DNA of 38,195 nt, from assembly GCA_900554215.1 (NCBI GenBank), contig USGG01000014.1:1-38195 (forward strand), given 5' to 3'. This stretch comes from an uncultured Megasphaera sp. (lineage in GTDB: Bacteria > Bacillota > Negativicutes > Veillonellales > Megasphaeraceae). Position 1 is the stretch's first letter; each line of letters begins with the position of its first letter. This document shows, piece after piece, positions 7,872 to 15,568 of the stretch. A program made the position numbers and the translations under genes. Under the pieces are notes generated by a model that was not told the DNA's origin, ran no database searches, and saw only the letters and a program-made list of their open reading frames with translations.

Positions 7872-8762
7872 ATGTATCAACATATCGTCATAGAAAGTGG
7901 TGCAAAGTTATATCAGAAAAACAGCCAGCTTTTTATAGAAGCTGAACAGATTCATCATATTCCCATAGAAGATATCGCTACGCTGCTGTTAGATAATCGC
8001 CGTATTGCAATTACGGGGTATTGTTTGGAAACGGTAGTAAAAAACGGCGCTGTCGTCATATTGTGCAACGAGAAACACTTGCCCAGCGCCGTTATGCTGC
8101 CTTTTGCGGCTAATTCCCGGCGACTGAAGATGATAAATCTGCAGGTAGGGCAGACCAGGCCGCGGAAAAAGCAGCTCTGGAAACAGATCATACAGCAGAA
8201 GATTTATAATCAGGGACGGTGTCTGGAACTGTGCGGAAAAGAAAATGTAGTCAAAAAGTTTATAGATAAGGTTAAATCCGGCGACAGCACAAACGTTGAA
8301 GGAACTGCGGCGGCAGCGTACTTTAAAGCCTTATATGGAGACGAGTTTATTCGCCATGGCAGCGATGTAGTAAACAGTATCCTGGATTACGGCTATGCGG
8401 TGCTTCGCGGTTCCATTGCCCGGTATCTGGCCTTATACGGATTCGAACCTAGCTTGGGAATATTTCATCATAGCGAGTTAAATTCATTTAATTTAGCTGA
8501 CGACTTAATTGAACCGTTTCGGCCTATTGTCGACATATATGCGTATCGGCATGTTGGAACGGAAGAAAAGGAGATGAGTGCTGCAGTACGTCGAGAGCTG
8601 GTCCAATTATTAAGTTGTAATGTCTTCTCCGGAAATGAAGTTCATGCCGTTCATTACGCCATAGAACGGACGGTGCAAAGCCTGATCCGTACCTATACAG
8701 AAAAAGAAAAATGCTTGCTGCTGCCGGAACTGCTGCCTTTGCAGATTCATGCGTATGAGTAG
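7872..8762 (+). CDS. cas1: CRISPR-associated integrase Cas1, type II
   Basis: The 296-residue protein is the metal-dependent integrase that inserts new spacers together with Cas2. Its active-site residues are visible: Glu143 in NVEGTAAAAYF, the His pair at 199-200 in GIFHHSELNSF and Glu214 in LADDLIEPFRP. The N-terminal beta domain (residues 1-80, with IPIEDIATLLLDN) is typical of type II Cas1. It starts 14 bases after cas9 and overlaps cas2 by 14 bases, so cas9-cas1-cas2 is one operon. No csn2 or cas4 follows, which defines subtype II-C. Confidence 0.96.
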   Translation: MYQHIVIESGAKLYQKNSQLFIEAEQIHHIPIEDIATLLLDNRRIAITGYCLETVVKNGAVVILCNEKHLPSAVMLPFAANSRRLKMINLQVGQTRPRKKQLWKQIIQQKIYNQGRCLELCGKENVVKKFIDKVKSGDSTNVEGTAAAAYFKALYGDEFIRHGSDVVNSILDYGYAVLRGSIARYLALYGFEPSLGIFHHSELNSFNLADDLIEPFRPIVDIYAYRHVGTEEKEMSAAVRRELVQLLSCNVFSGNEVHAVHYAIERTVQSLIRTYTEKEKCLLLPELLPLQIHAYE

Positions 8763-9078
8763 GTTTATGCGTTTAATCGTCATGTTTGATTTACCTGTTC
8801 GAACAAAGGCAGAACGACGGGCAGCGACGCAGTTTCGGCAATTTCTTTTAAAAGACGGATATTATATGATGCAATTTTCCGTTTATGTGCGCCTGTGCAA
8901 CGGTATAGAAGCGGCTAATAAACATCGGATGAGAATATTACATGCATTGCCTAAAGAAGGATCTATTCGTACCTTGTTGATTACGGAACGCCAATTTGAA
9001 GCGATGGAAATTTTATGTGGTGAAAAAATTCCTGATCTAGATGAAAATAAGAAGAAAAATACAGTCGTTGTGTTATAA
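8749..9078 (+). CDS. cas2: CRISPR-associated protein Cas2
   Basis: The 109-residue protein has the Cas2 ferredoxin-like start, RLIVMFDLPVRTKAERR, with the conserved Asp after MF, and the second strand region YYMMQFSVYVRLCNG. Cas2 forms the structural core of the Cas1-Cas2 spacer integrase. ATG 8749 overlaps the cas1 end; ATG 8755 (MSRFMRL) in the same frame is also possible. Two hairpins separate its stop from the array. Confidence 0.95.
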   Translation: MRMSRFMRLIVMFDLPVRTKAERRAATQFRQFLLKDGYYMMQFSVYVRLCNGIEAANKHRMRILHALPKEGSIRTLLITERQFEAMEILCGEKIPDLDENKKKNTVVVL

Positions 9079-9086
9079 TTTTTGCG

Positions 9087-9115
9087 AAAAAAGTGTCTCG
9101 AAAGAGGCACTTTTT
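9087..9115. terminator. Bidirectional terminator after cas2
   Basis: AAAAAGTGTCTC and GAGGCACTTTTT form a 12-bp stem with a GAAA tetraloop. A-tract and T-tract arms let it work on both strands. On the + strand it ends the cas operon. Confidence 0.85.
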
Positions 9116-9143
9116 CTGCTTTTCCGGCGATTTTTTTCATACT

Positions 9144-9180
9144 AAAAAGCACGTCGCAGCAAGTGTGCAACGTGCTTTTT
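9144..9180. terminator. Bidirectional terminator between cas2 and the array
   Basis: AAAAAGCACGT (9144-9154) and ACGTGCTTTTT (9170-9180) form an 11-bp stem, with further pairing of GCA/TGC inside. On the - strand it would stop transcripts leaving the array toward cas2, which fits crRNA transcription opposite to the cas genes. Confidence 0.75.
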
Positions 9181-9189
9181 GGCAGGTAT

Positions 9190-9951
9190 ATTATACCTTA
9201 GCGAGAGATATTAGGGAACTACAACCATTGACCACAATAATAACAGGGTATTGGCATTATACCTTAGCGAGAGATATTAGGGAACTACAACCCGTCAATC
9301 ATACTGTTCATACTTCTTTTTATTATACCTTAGCGAGAGATATTAGGGAACTACAACGTTGGCATTGAGCGGCTGCACAGAGGCAAAATTATACCTTAGC
9401 GAGAGATATTAGGGAACTACAACGCTTAGTCCTTCAATAGCCACTACGGTACAATTATACCTTAGCGAGAGATATTAGGGAACTACAACCAAAGAATCGC
9501 GCAGGCCTTTTTTAATTTCATTATACCTTAGCGAGAGATATTAGGGAACTACAACGTTTAAAAGTGATGCAAGTGCAATAGCAGCATTATACCTTAGCGA
9601 GAGATATTAGGGAACTACAACCAAACGAGGTGCAGGGGCAGTCAACGCTTGATTATACCTTAGCGAGAGATATTAGGGAACTACAACTACTTTTTCGACG
9701 GAGAAATTGGGATAGTCATTATACCTTAGCGAGAGATATTAGGGAACTACAACCGTTCAAGTCATCGCTTGTCACGGCATTAAATTATACCTTAGCGAGA
9801 GATATTAGGGAACTACAACCGTGGTGCAGCGGACGGAAGACGTGCCGGAATTATACCTTAGCGAGAGATATTAGGGAACTACAACATTCCTGCGGTGTTG
9901 GTAACAGACACACCAATTATACCTTAGCGAGAGATATTAGGGGGACGCAGT
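9190..9951 (-). CRISPR. Type II-C CRISPR array, 12 repeats and 11 spacers
   Basis: Thirty-six-base repeats occur at an exact 66-base period: 9190, 9256, 9322, 9388, 9454, 9520, 9586, 9652, 9718, 9784, 9850 and 9916. All spacers are 30 bases. Repeats 1-11 appear identical. The twelfth matches for 27 bases and then diverges. On the + strand the repeat starts ATTATACCTTAG and ends AACTACAAC. The complementarity of the tracrRNA shows that crRNA is read from the - strand, where the repeat starts GTTGTAG, like the N. meningitidis repeat, and ends in TATAAT. The degenerate repeat is then the 5'-most one and keeps its TATAAT end. No spacer matched this window on inspection, but that check was not exhaustive. 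Confidence 0.98.
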
Positions 9952-10100
9952 ATATCATAAATGACTATTTTTTATTGACATATTGCTGGTTACTATCATT
10001 GTACTGTAATATGACACACTTGTGAATATGCGAAGTCTTATTATTTTATTTTCTGTAGGGGCTGTTCTCACCAAAATAGGATGATTTTATGCCGTTCATA

Positions 10101-10109
10101 TGGTATAAT
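10101..10109 (+). promoter_or_regulatory. Extended -10 promoter of gatCAB
   Basis: TGGTATAAT is a perfect extended -10 element about 48 bases before gatC, with no convincing -35. The 205 bases between the array and gatC hold this element, an AT-rich stretch and an isolated TTGACA at 9975-9980 without a matched -10. I see no gene there. Confidence 0.65.
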
Positions 10110-10156
10110 ACTATTTTGTAAATACGTATTAAAATTTTTCTGCGAGGAGTGTCTGT

Positions 10157-10447
10157 ATGAAAATCAGTGCTGAAGAAATAAAGAAAATTGCACTGTTGTC
10201 CCGCTTGGAAATCAAGGAAGACCAGATTGACGCTGTCGGGAAACAGCTGAACGACATTTTATCGTATATGGATCTCATGAGTCAGGTAGATATTACAGAT
10301 GTACAGCCGACGGCTCATGCCGTATCCATGTCCAATGTCATGCGCGACGATGTGCCCCATACGTCCCTGCCCAATGATAAAGCGCTGCAAAATGCGCCGG
10401 AACCGGAAGACGGCTACTTCAAAGTGCCGAAGGTCATTCAGGATTAA
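10157..10447 (+). CDS. gatC: Aspartyl/glutamyl-tRNA(Asn/Gln) amidotransferase subunit C
   Basis: The 96-residue protein has the GatC pattern: ISAEEIKKIALLSRLEIKED, then LNDILSYMDLMSQVDITDVQPTAHAV, and DGYFKVPKVI at the end. GatC wraps around GatA and stabilises the GatCAB complex, which converts misacylated Glu-tRNAGln or Asp-tRNAAsn to the amide form. GAGGAG precedes the ATG. It is the first gene of the gatCAB operon. Confidence 0.97.
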   Translation: MKISAEEIKKIALLSRLEIKEDQIDAVGKQLNDILSYMDLMSQVDITDVQPTAHAVSMSNVMRDDVPHTSLPNDKALQNAPEPEDGYFKVPKVIQD

Positions 10448-10458
10448 GGAGGGATATT

Positions 10459-11916
10459 GTGGTAACGATACATGGATTACACGACAAGCTCGTCAAGGGC
10501 GAATTATCCGCCGTTGAATTGACGAAAGCCTATATTGCCCGCAAAGACGCCGTAGAACCGCAGGTTCAGGCTTTTTTGTCGGATAACCGCGAATTTGCGC
10601 TGGAAGCGGCTGCTGCCGTCGATAAAAAAATTGCTGCCGGCGAAGCCATTGCCGATTTGGCCGGCGTTCCCGGTGCCATTAAGGATAATATCTGCATTAA
10701 AGGGCAGTATGCTACGTGCGCGTCCAAGATGCTGAAACATTTCAAATCGCCGTACAATGCGACGGTTATTGAAAAGCTGACGGATGTCGATTACGTCAGC
10801 CTGGGCAAGACCAACATGGATGAATTTGCCATGGGCAGCTCGACGGAAAACTCGGCCTTCCAGATTACGCATAACCCCTGGGGGCTGGATTATGTTCCCG
10901 GCGGCTCGTCGGGCGGTTCGGCTGCTGCCGTCGCTGCCGGCGAATGCGTATGGTCTCTCGGCTCCGATACGGGCGGTTCGGTCCGCCAGCCTGCGGCGTA
11001 CTGCGGCGTCGTCGGCCTCAAACCGACGTACGGCCTCATTTCCCGCTACGGCCTCATCGCCTTTGCGTCGTCCCTCGACCAGATCGGTACCTTTACGAAC
11101 GACGTAGAAGACTGCGCCATTGTGCTGAATGCCGTTGCCGGTCACGACGCGAAAGACTCGACGTCTATTCCGCAGGCCAAGAAGGACTACAAGCAGGCCT
11201 TGGTCAACGACGTCAAGGGCATGAAGATCGGCATTCCCGAAGAGTTCTTCGGCGAAGGTCTCGACGCCGAATGCCGCAAGGCCTTGGATGAAGCCATTGA
11301 AACGTACAAGAAATTAGGCGCGGAAATCGTGCCGGTCAGCATGCCTCACGTAAAATACGGCATCGCTGCCTACTACATCATCGCTCCGGCCGAAGCCAGC
11401 TCCAACCTGGCCCGGTACGACGGCGTCGGCTTTGGCCTGCGCGTCGAAGGCAAGGACATCGTCGATATGTATATCAAGACCCGTTCCGAAGGCTTCGGCC
11501 CGGAAGTACAGCGCCGCATCCTTCTCGGCACGTACGTCCTGAGCTCCGGCTATTACGACGCCTACTATCTGCGGGCGATGAAGGTCCGCACGCTTATCAA
11601 GCATGATTACGACGAAGCCCTGAAGCAATGCGACGTCCTCCTGACGCCGACGGCTCCGGATACGGCCTTCAAGATCGGCCAGAACAGCGGCAATCCGCTG
11701 GCCATGTACTTAGGCGACGTCTGCACCGTTACGCTGAACCTGGCCGGTCTTCCGGGCATCAGCATTCCCTGCGGCTATAAGAACGGCCTGCCTATCGGCA
11801 TGCAGCTCATCGGCAAGGCCCTGGATGAAGAAACGCTGCTCCGTGCGGCCTATACGTTTGAACAGAATAGAACGGACTTGCGCAAGCCGTTGCCTATGGG
11901 GGAGGTTGAATTATAA
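10459..11916 (+). CDS. gatA: Aspartyl/glutamyl-tRNA amidotransferase subunit A (amidase)
   Basis: The 485-residue amidase-signature enzyme releases ammonia from glutamine for GatB. The Ser-cisSer-Lys triad is visible: Lys75 in GAIKDNI, cis-Ser150 in the GGSSGGS motif and Ser174 in DTGGSVRQPA. It starts at GTG 10459 with AAGGAGGG eight bases before it, and it is separated from gatC by 11 bases. The stop overlaps the gatB start (TAATG), so translation of A and B is coupled, matching their 1:1 stoichiometry. Confidence 0.98.
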   Translation: MVTIHGLHDKLVKGELSAVELTKAYIARKDAVEPQVQAFLSDNREFALEAAAAVDKKIAAGEAIADLAGVPGAIKDNICIKGQYATCASKMLKHFKSPYNATVIEKLTDVDYVSLGKTNMDEFAMGSSTENSAFQITHNPWGLDYVPGGSSGGSAAAVAAGECVWSLGSDTGGSVRQPAAYCGVVGLKPTYGLISRYGLIAFASSLDQIGTFTNDVEDCAIVLNAVAGHDAKDSTSIPQAKKDYKQALVNDVKGMKIGIPEEFFGEGLDAECRKALDEAIETYKKLGAEIVPVSMPHVKYGIAAYYIIAPAEASSNLARYDGVGFGLRVEGKDIVDMYIKTRSEGFGPEVQRRILLGTYVLSSGYYDAYYLRAMKVRTLIKHDYDEALKQCDVLLTPTAPDTAFKIGQNSGNPLAMYLGDVCTVTLNLAGLPGISIPCGYKNGLPIGMQLIGKALDEETLLRAAYTFEQNRTDLRKPLPMGEVEL

Positions 11917-13355
11917 TGAAATACGAATCCGTTATCGGCTTGGAAGTCCACGTCGAACTGAAAACGAAGACAAAGATTTTCTGCGGCTGCAGCACTGAAT
12001 TCGGTGCAGAACCGAATACGCATGTCTGCCCGGTATGCTTAGGGCTTCCCGGCGTATTGCCTGTCCTCAATAAGGAAGTGCTCCACTTTGCCGTCAAGGC
12101 AGGGCTGGCGCTGCACTGCGACATTTTGCCGTACAGCAAATTTGACCGCAAAAACTACTACTATCCCGATTTGCCGAAAAACTTCCAGACATCCCAGTTT
12201 GACCTGCCCATCTGCAAGGGCGGCTACGTGGATATTGAAGTCAACGGCGAACAGCGCCGCATCCACCTGACTCGCATCCACATGGAAGAAGACGCAGGCA
12301 AGCTCGTTCACAGCGGCGGCAGCATCGACACGGCTGATTCGTCCTGTGTCGACTATAACCGCACGGGCGTGCCTCTCCTGGAAATCGTCGGCGAACCGGA
12401 GCTGCGCAGCGGCGAAGAAGCGCGGGCCTATTTGGAAAAGCTGCGTTCCATTCTCCAGTACTTAGGCGTATCGGACTGCCGCCTCGAAGAAGGCAGCATG
12501 CGCTGCGACGCCAACATCTCCGTCCGTCCTGTCGGCAGCGACAAGCTCGGCACGAAGACGGAATTGAAGAATATCAACTCCTTCAGCGGCGTGCAGAAGG
12601 GCATTGAATATGAAGCCGTCCGTCAGGCCCAGATCCTCGAAGAAGGCGGCACGATTCAGCAGTGCACCCGCGGCTGGGACGACGCCAAGGGCGTTACGTT
12701 CCTCCAGCGCGTCAAGGAAGGCGACAGCGATTACCGCTATTTCCCCGAACCGGATTTGATTCCTATCGAAGTATCGCCGGAATACATTGAAGAAGTCCGC
12801 AAGGAGCTGCCGGAAATGCCTGACGCCCGTAAGAAGCGCTTTATGGACGAACTGGGCCTGCCCGAATACGACGCCAACCTGCTGACCTTGGAAAAGCAGA
12901 CGGCAGACTATTTCGAAGACGTCGTCAAATGCGGCGTCGATGCCAAGACGGCGTCGAACTGGATGCTCGGCGAATTTGCCAAGCTCCTCAATGAAAACGG
13001 CGTAGGCGCTGTCGATGCGCCCGTACAGCCGGCGGCGCTGGCCGAACTGCTCCAGCTCATCGCCAAGAACACCATTTCCGGCAAAATCGCCAAGAAGGTA
13101 CTGCCTGAAATGTGGAAATCCGGCAAGTCGGCCAATGACGTCGTAAAAGAACAGGGCCTCGTACAGATTACCGATACGGGCGCACTGGAAGAACTGGTCA
13201 AGAAGATCATCGAAGCCAATCCGCAGTCCGTTGCCGACTACAAGGCCGGCAAGAAGAAGGCTATCGGCTTCCTCGTCGGCCAGATCATGAAGGAAACGAA
13301 GGGCCGGGCTAACCCCGGCGTCGTCAACGAGCTCTTGACGAAAAATTTGCAATAA
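11916..13355 (+). CDS. gatB: Aspartyl/glutamyl-tRNA amidotransferase subunit B
   Basis: The 479-residue kinase-like subunit phosphorylates and then amidates the misacylated tRNA. It begins YESVIGLEVHVELKTKTKIF with the Cys cluster CGCSTEFGAEPNTHVCPVC that holds zinc. DRKNYYYPDLPKNFQTSQ, HMEEDAGKL and DYNRTGVPLLEIV are standard GatB motifs. The C-terminal YqeY-like tail (KKAIGFLVGQIMKETKGRANP) is the tRNA-binding domain. It overlaps gatA by one base. Confidence 0.98.
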   Translation: MKYESVIGLEVHVELKTKTKIFCGCSTEFGAEPNTHVCPVCLGLPGVLPVLNKEVLHFAVKAGLALHCDILPYSKFDRKNYYYPDLPKNFQTSQFDLPICKGGYVDIEVNGEQRRIHLTRIHMEEDAGKLVHSGGSIDTADSSCVDYNRTGVPLLEIVGEPELRSGEEARAYLEKLRSILQYLGVSDCRLEEGSMRCDANISVRPVGSDKLGTKTELKNINSFSGVQKGIEYEAVRQAQILEEGGTIQQCTRGWDDAKGVTFLQRVKEGDSDYRYFPEPDLIPIEVSPEYIEEVRKELPEMPDARKKRFMDELGLPEYDANLLTLEKQTADYFEDVVKCGVDAKTASNWMLGEFAKLLNENGVGAVDAPVQPAALAELLQLIAKNTISGKIAKKVLPEMWKSGKSANDVVKEQGLVQITDTGALEELVKKIIEANPQSVADYKAGKKKAIGFLVGQIMKETKGRANPGVVNELLTKNLQ

Positions 13356-13377
13356 TGTAAATACCGAGTACGAATAG

Positions 13378-13416
13378 AAAAACCGCTTATGCCGCAATTC
13401 AACATAAGCGGTTTTT
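13378..13416 (+). terminator. Terminator after gatB
   Basis: AAAAACCGCTTATG and CATAAGCGGTTTTT form a perfect 14-bp stem with an 11-base loop. The arms allow activity on either strand. Confidence 0.9.
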
Positions 13417-13433
13417 CCTGTAGGCAGGAGATT

Positions 13434-13883
13434 ATGATGAATATTACAGAAATTAAAGGGAACAGAGACGCCTATATCGAGGCCTTGACGGAGCTGTGGG
13501 AACGGTCGGTCAAGGCGACGCATGATTTTTTATCGGCCGACGAAATCGAGGCTATTAAGGAATACGTGCCGCAGGCTCTGGGTGGCGTGCCCGTATTAGT
13601 CGCGGCTTGCAGCGAGCAGCAGGTCATGACGGCCTTTATGGGATTGGACGGCAGCCGTATCGAAATGCTCTTCGTCTCGCCGGAAGAACGGGGGAAGGGA
13701 ATCGGAAAAGCCTTGATCCAGCAGGCCGTGGAACGATACGGCGCCTGGGAAGTAACGGTAAACGAGCAAAATCCCCAGGCCGTCGGCTTTTACGAGCACA
13801 TGGGCTTTACAGTGTATAAGCGGTCGGATTTGGACGAACAGGGCAATCCCTATCCGCTGCTGTACATGAAGCTGCCGAGATAG
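13434..13883 (+). CDS. GNAT family N-acetyltransferase, YjaB-like
   Basis: This 149-residue protein has the GNAT fold: VLVAACSEQQVMTAFMG, the acetyl-CoA loop VSPEERGKGIGKALIQQA (a Q/RxxGxG/A-type motif), and NEQNPQAVGFYEHMGFTVYKRS. The start RSVKATHDFLSADEI and the end LDEQGNPYPLLYMKL closely follow E. coli YjaB, whose substrate is not established. GCAGGAG supports a start at ATG 13434 or the adjacent ATG 13437. A longer frame upstream runs through the gatB terminator and is not credible. The gene lies between two terminators and is monocistronic. Confidence 0.9.
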   Translation: MMNITEIKGNRDAYIEALTELWERSVKATHDFLSADEIEAIKEYVPQALGGVPVLVAACSEQQVMTAFMGLDGSRIEMLFVSPEERGKGIGKALIQQAVERYGAWEVTVNEQNPQAVGFYEHMGFTVYKRSDLDEQGNPYPLLYMKLPR

Positions 13884-13899
13884 CGTATCTGTAACGTAT

Positions 13900-13948
13900 A
13901 AAACCTCTGCCGTCATGCGGAACGAACGCATAAGACGGCAGAGGTTTT
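13900..13948. terminator. Bidirectional terminator between the convergent acetyltransferase and permease genes
   Basis: AAAACCTCTGCCGTC (13900-13914) pairs with GACGGCAGAGGTTTT (13934-13948), with ATGCG/CGCAT extending the stem inward. Both ends are A/T tracts. Confidence 0.9.
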
Positions 13949-13968
13949 ATTTTGCAGCGTATGTAAAA

Positions 13969-15351
13969 TTATAATAAGATATATTTTCCAATGAAGATGA
14001 CCGCCAGAATGTACATGAGCAGGCTGATTTTTTCCCGTTTGCCCGTCAGGACGTTGAGGATGACGTAGGAAATGACGCCGAAGGAAATGCCTTCGGAAAT
14101 GCTGTAGCAAAAGGGCATGGCAATGATGGTAATGTAGGCCGGAATGGCTTCGCTGAAATCGTCGAAGTCGATGCCGACGACGGAGGTCAGCATGAGGAAG
14201 CCGACGATGACCAGAGCCGGCGCGGTGGCGAAGGCCGGGATGGCCATGAAGATGGGCGACAGGAATAGGGACAAGGCGAAGAAGGCGGCGACGAATACGG
14301 CTGTCAGGCCCGTGCGGCCTCCTTCGCTGACGCCGGTAGCGCTTTCGACAAAGGTCGTCGTCGTGCTGGTGCCGAGAACGGCGCCGAAGGTCGTGGCGAC
14401 GGCGTCGGCCATGAGAGCTCCCTTGATGCGGGGCAGCTTGCCGTCGGCGTCGAGCATGTTGGCTTTGGAGGAAACGCCGATGAGCGTGCCCAAGGTGTCA
14501 AAGATATCGACGAATAAAAAGGCGAACATGACGATGAGAAAATCGACGGACCAGAGGCGGCTGAAATCGAGATGGCCGAAGATCGGGGCGATGCTGGCCG
14601 GAGCGAAGGCCGCCGCACCGGCAGATACGTCGGGGATGACGCTGTACATATGCAGCTCTGGATTGGGGACGTACAGGCCGGTCAGTTCGCAGAGGACTGC
14701 CAGTATCCACGTAAACAAAATGCCCCAGAGGACGTTGCCGCGGACACGGCGGATCATGAGGAAGGCCGTAAACAAGATGCCCAGCATGGCCAGCAGTACG
14801 GTGATGCCAACGGTGTGGAAGGTGCCGTCGGCAGCGGCCTGCTTAAAGGAAAAGAGGGATATCTTCGTAGCCGGGTTGGCGACGATGATTTGCGCGTTGA
14901 ACAGGCCGATGAGGGCGATAAACAAGCCGATGCCGGCAGATACGGCCTTTTTCAGGGTCATCGGTATGGCGTTGAAGATGGCTTCGCGGACGTTCGTCAA
15001 GGATAGGACGATAAAAATGACGCCTTCTACAAAGACGGCGGCCAGAGCCATTTCCCACGTATAGCCCATCTGCAGGACTACGGTATAGGCGAAAAAGGCG
15101 TTCAGCCCCATACCGGGAGCCAGGGCGAAGGGATAGTTGGCAAAGAAGGCCATGCACAGCGTGCCGATGAGGGACGCCAGGGCCGTCGCCGTGAGGACGG
15201 CGCCCTTATCCATGCCGGCGGCGCTCAGAATTGTCGGGTTGACGGCCAGGATGTAGGCCATGGTCATAAAGGTCGTAATGCCGGCGATGAGCTCAGTTCT
15301 TACAGTCGTGCCGTTTTGCGTTAAGTGGAACATGCGGTCGAGGAAGTTCAT
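13969..15351 (-). CDS. NCS2 family purine permease (AzgA/PbuG type)
   Basis: The 460-residue polytopic membrane protein belongs to the AzgA-like branch of nucleobase transporters, which import adenine, guanine or hypoxanthine with protons. Signature regions include LIAGITTFMTMAYILAVNP near the start, ANYPFALAPGMGLNAFFAY in transmembrane segment 3, FLFVDIFDTLGTLIGVSSK and GTSTTTTFVESATGVSEGGRTGLT. About 12-14 hydrophobic segments are visible. AAGGGG precedes the ATG on the - strand. The gene is divergent from adenine deaminase, suggesting adenine uptake followed by deamination. I saw no purine riboswitch in the leader. Confidence 0.93.
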   Translation of the reverse strand: MNFLDRMFHLTQNGTTVRTELIAGITTFMTMAYILAVNPTILSAAGMDKGAVLTATALASLIGTLCMAFFANYPFALAPGMGLNAFFAYTVVLQMGYTWEMALAAVFVEGVIFIVLSLTNVREAIFNAIPMTLKKAVSAGIGLFIALIGLFNAQIIVANPATKISLFSFKQAAADGTFHTVGITVLLAMLGILFTAFLMIRRVRGNVLWGILFTWILAVLCELTGLYVPNPELHMYSVIPDVSAGAAAFAPASIAPIFGHLDFSRLWSVDFLIVMFAFLFVDIFDTLGTLIGVSSKANMLDADGKLPRIKGALMADAVATTFGAVLGTSTTTTFVESATGVSEGGRTGLTAVFVAAFFALSLFLSPIFMAIPAFATAPALVIVGFLMLTSVVGIDFDDFSEAIPAYITIIAMPFCYSISEGISFGVISYVILNVLTGKREKISLLMYILAVIFIGKYILL

Positions 15352-15400
15352 AATGCACCCCTTTTATGAATTATAAAAATAAAACAAAAACATAGGTATG

Positions 15401-15429
15401 ATTATATCCTTTTCATGTCAAAATAGCAA
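15401..15429 (-). promoter_or_regulatory. Promoter of the purine permease gene
   Basis: On the - strand, TTGCTA (15429-15424) and TATAAT (15406-15401) are 17 bases apart. The leader to the ATG is about 45 bases. A second TATAAT lies nearer the gene (15375-15370) but has no -35. Confidence 0.5.
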
Positions 15430-15500
15430 TGAGAAGGGTAAAAATATTTTTTATAGCTATATAAATTTATTATATAGAAGATATTTTTCAGTAAGATACT

Positions 15501-15530
15501 TTGGCTTCCCCGCAGCGGGTATGGTACAAT
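15501..15530 (+). promoter_or_regulatory. Promoter of adenine deaminase
   Basis: TTGGCT (15501-15506) lies 18 bases from TACAAT (15525-15530), which has an extended -10 TGG before it. The short GC-rich spacer contains CCCCGC/GCGGG pairing that could be an operator. Confidence 0.6.
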
Positions 15531-15568
15531 AGGAGTACCTATAGTTGGCAAACAAAGGAGAGTTACCT

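Noticed and set aside
9190..9951. crRNA transcription from the + strand
   Set aside because: The tracrRNA anti-repeat has the same sense as the + strand repeat, so it can only pair with crRNA from the - strand.
9093..10025. Frames reading YTLARDIRELQ repeatedly through the CRISPR array
   Set aside because: The 66-base period is a multiple of three and the repeat has no stop in that frame, so the array is open by chance. It is a CRISPR array, not a repeat protein.
15352..15500. Purine riboswitch before the NCS2 permease
   Set aside because: I looked on the - strand for the three-way-junction pattern and a following terminator and found neither.
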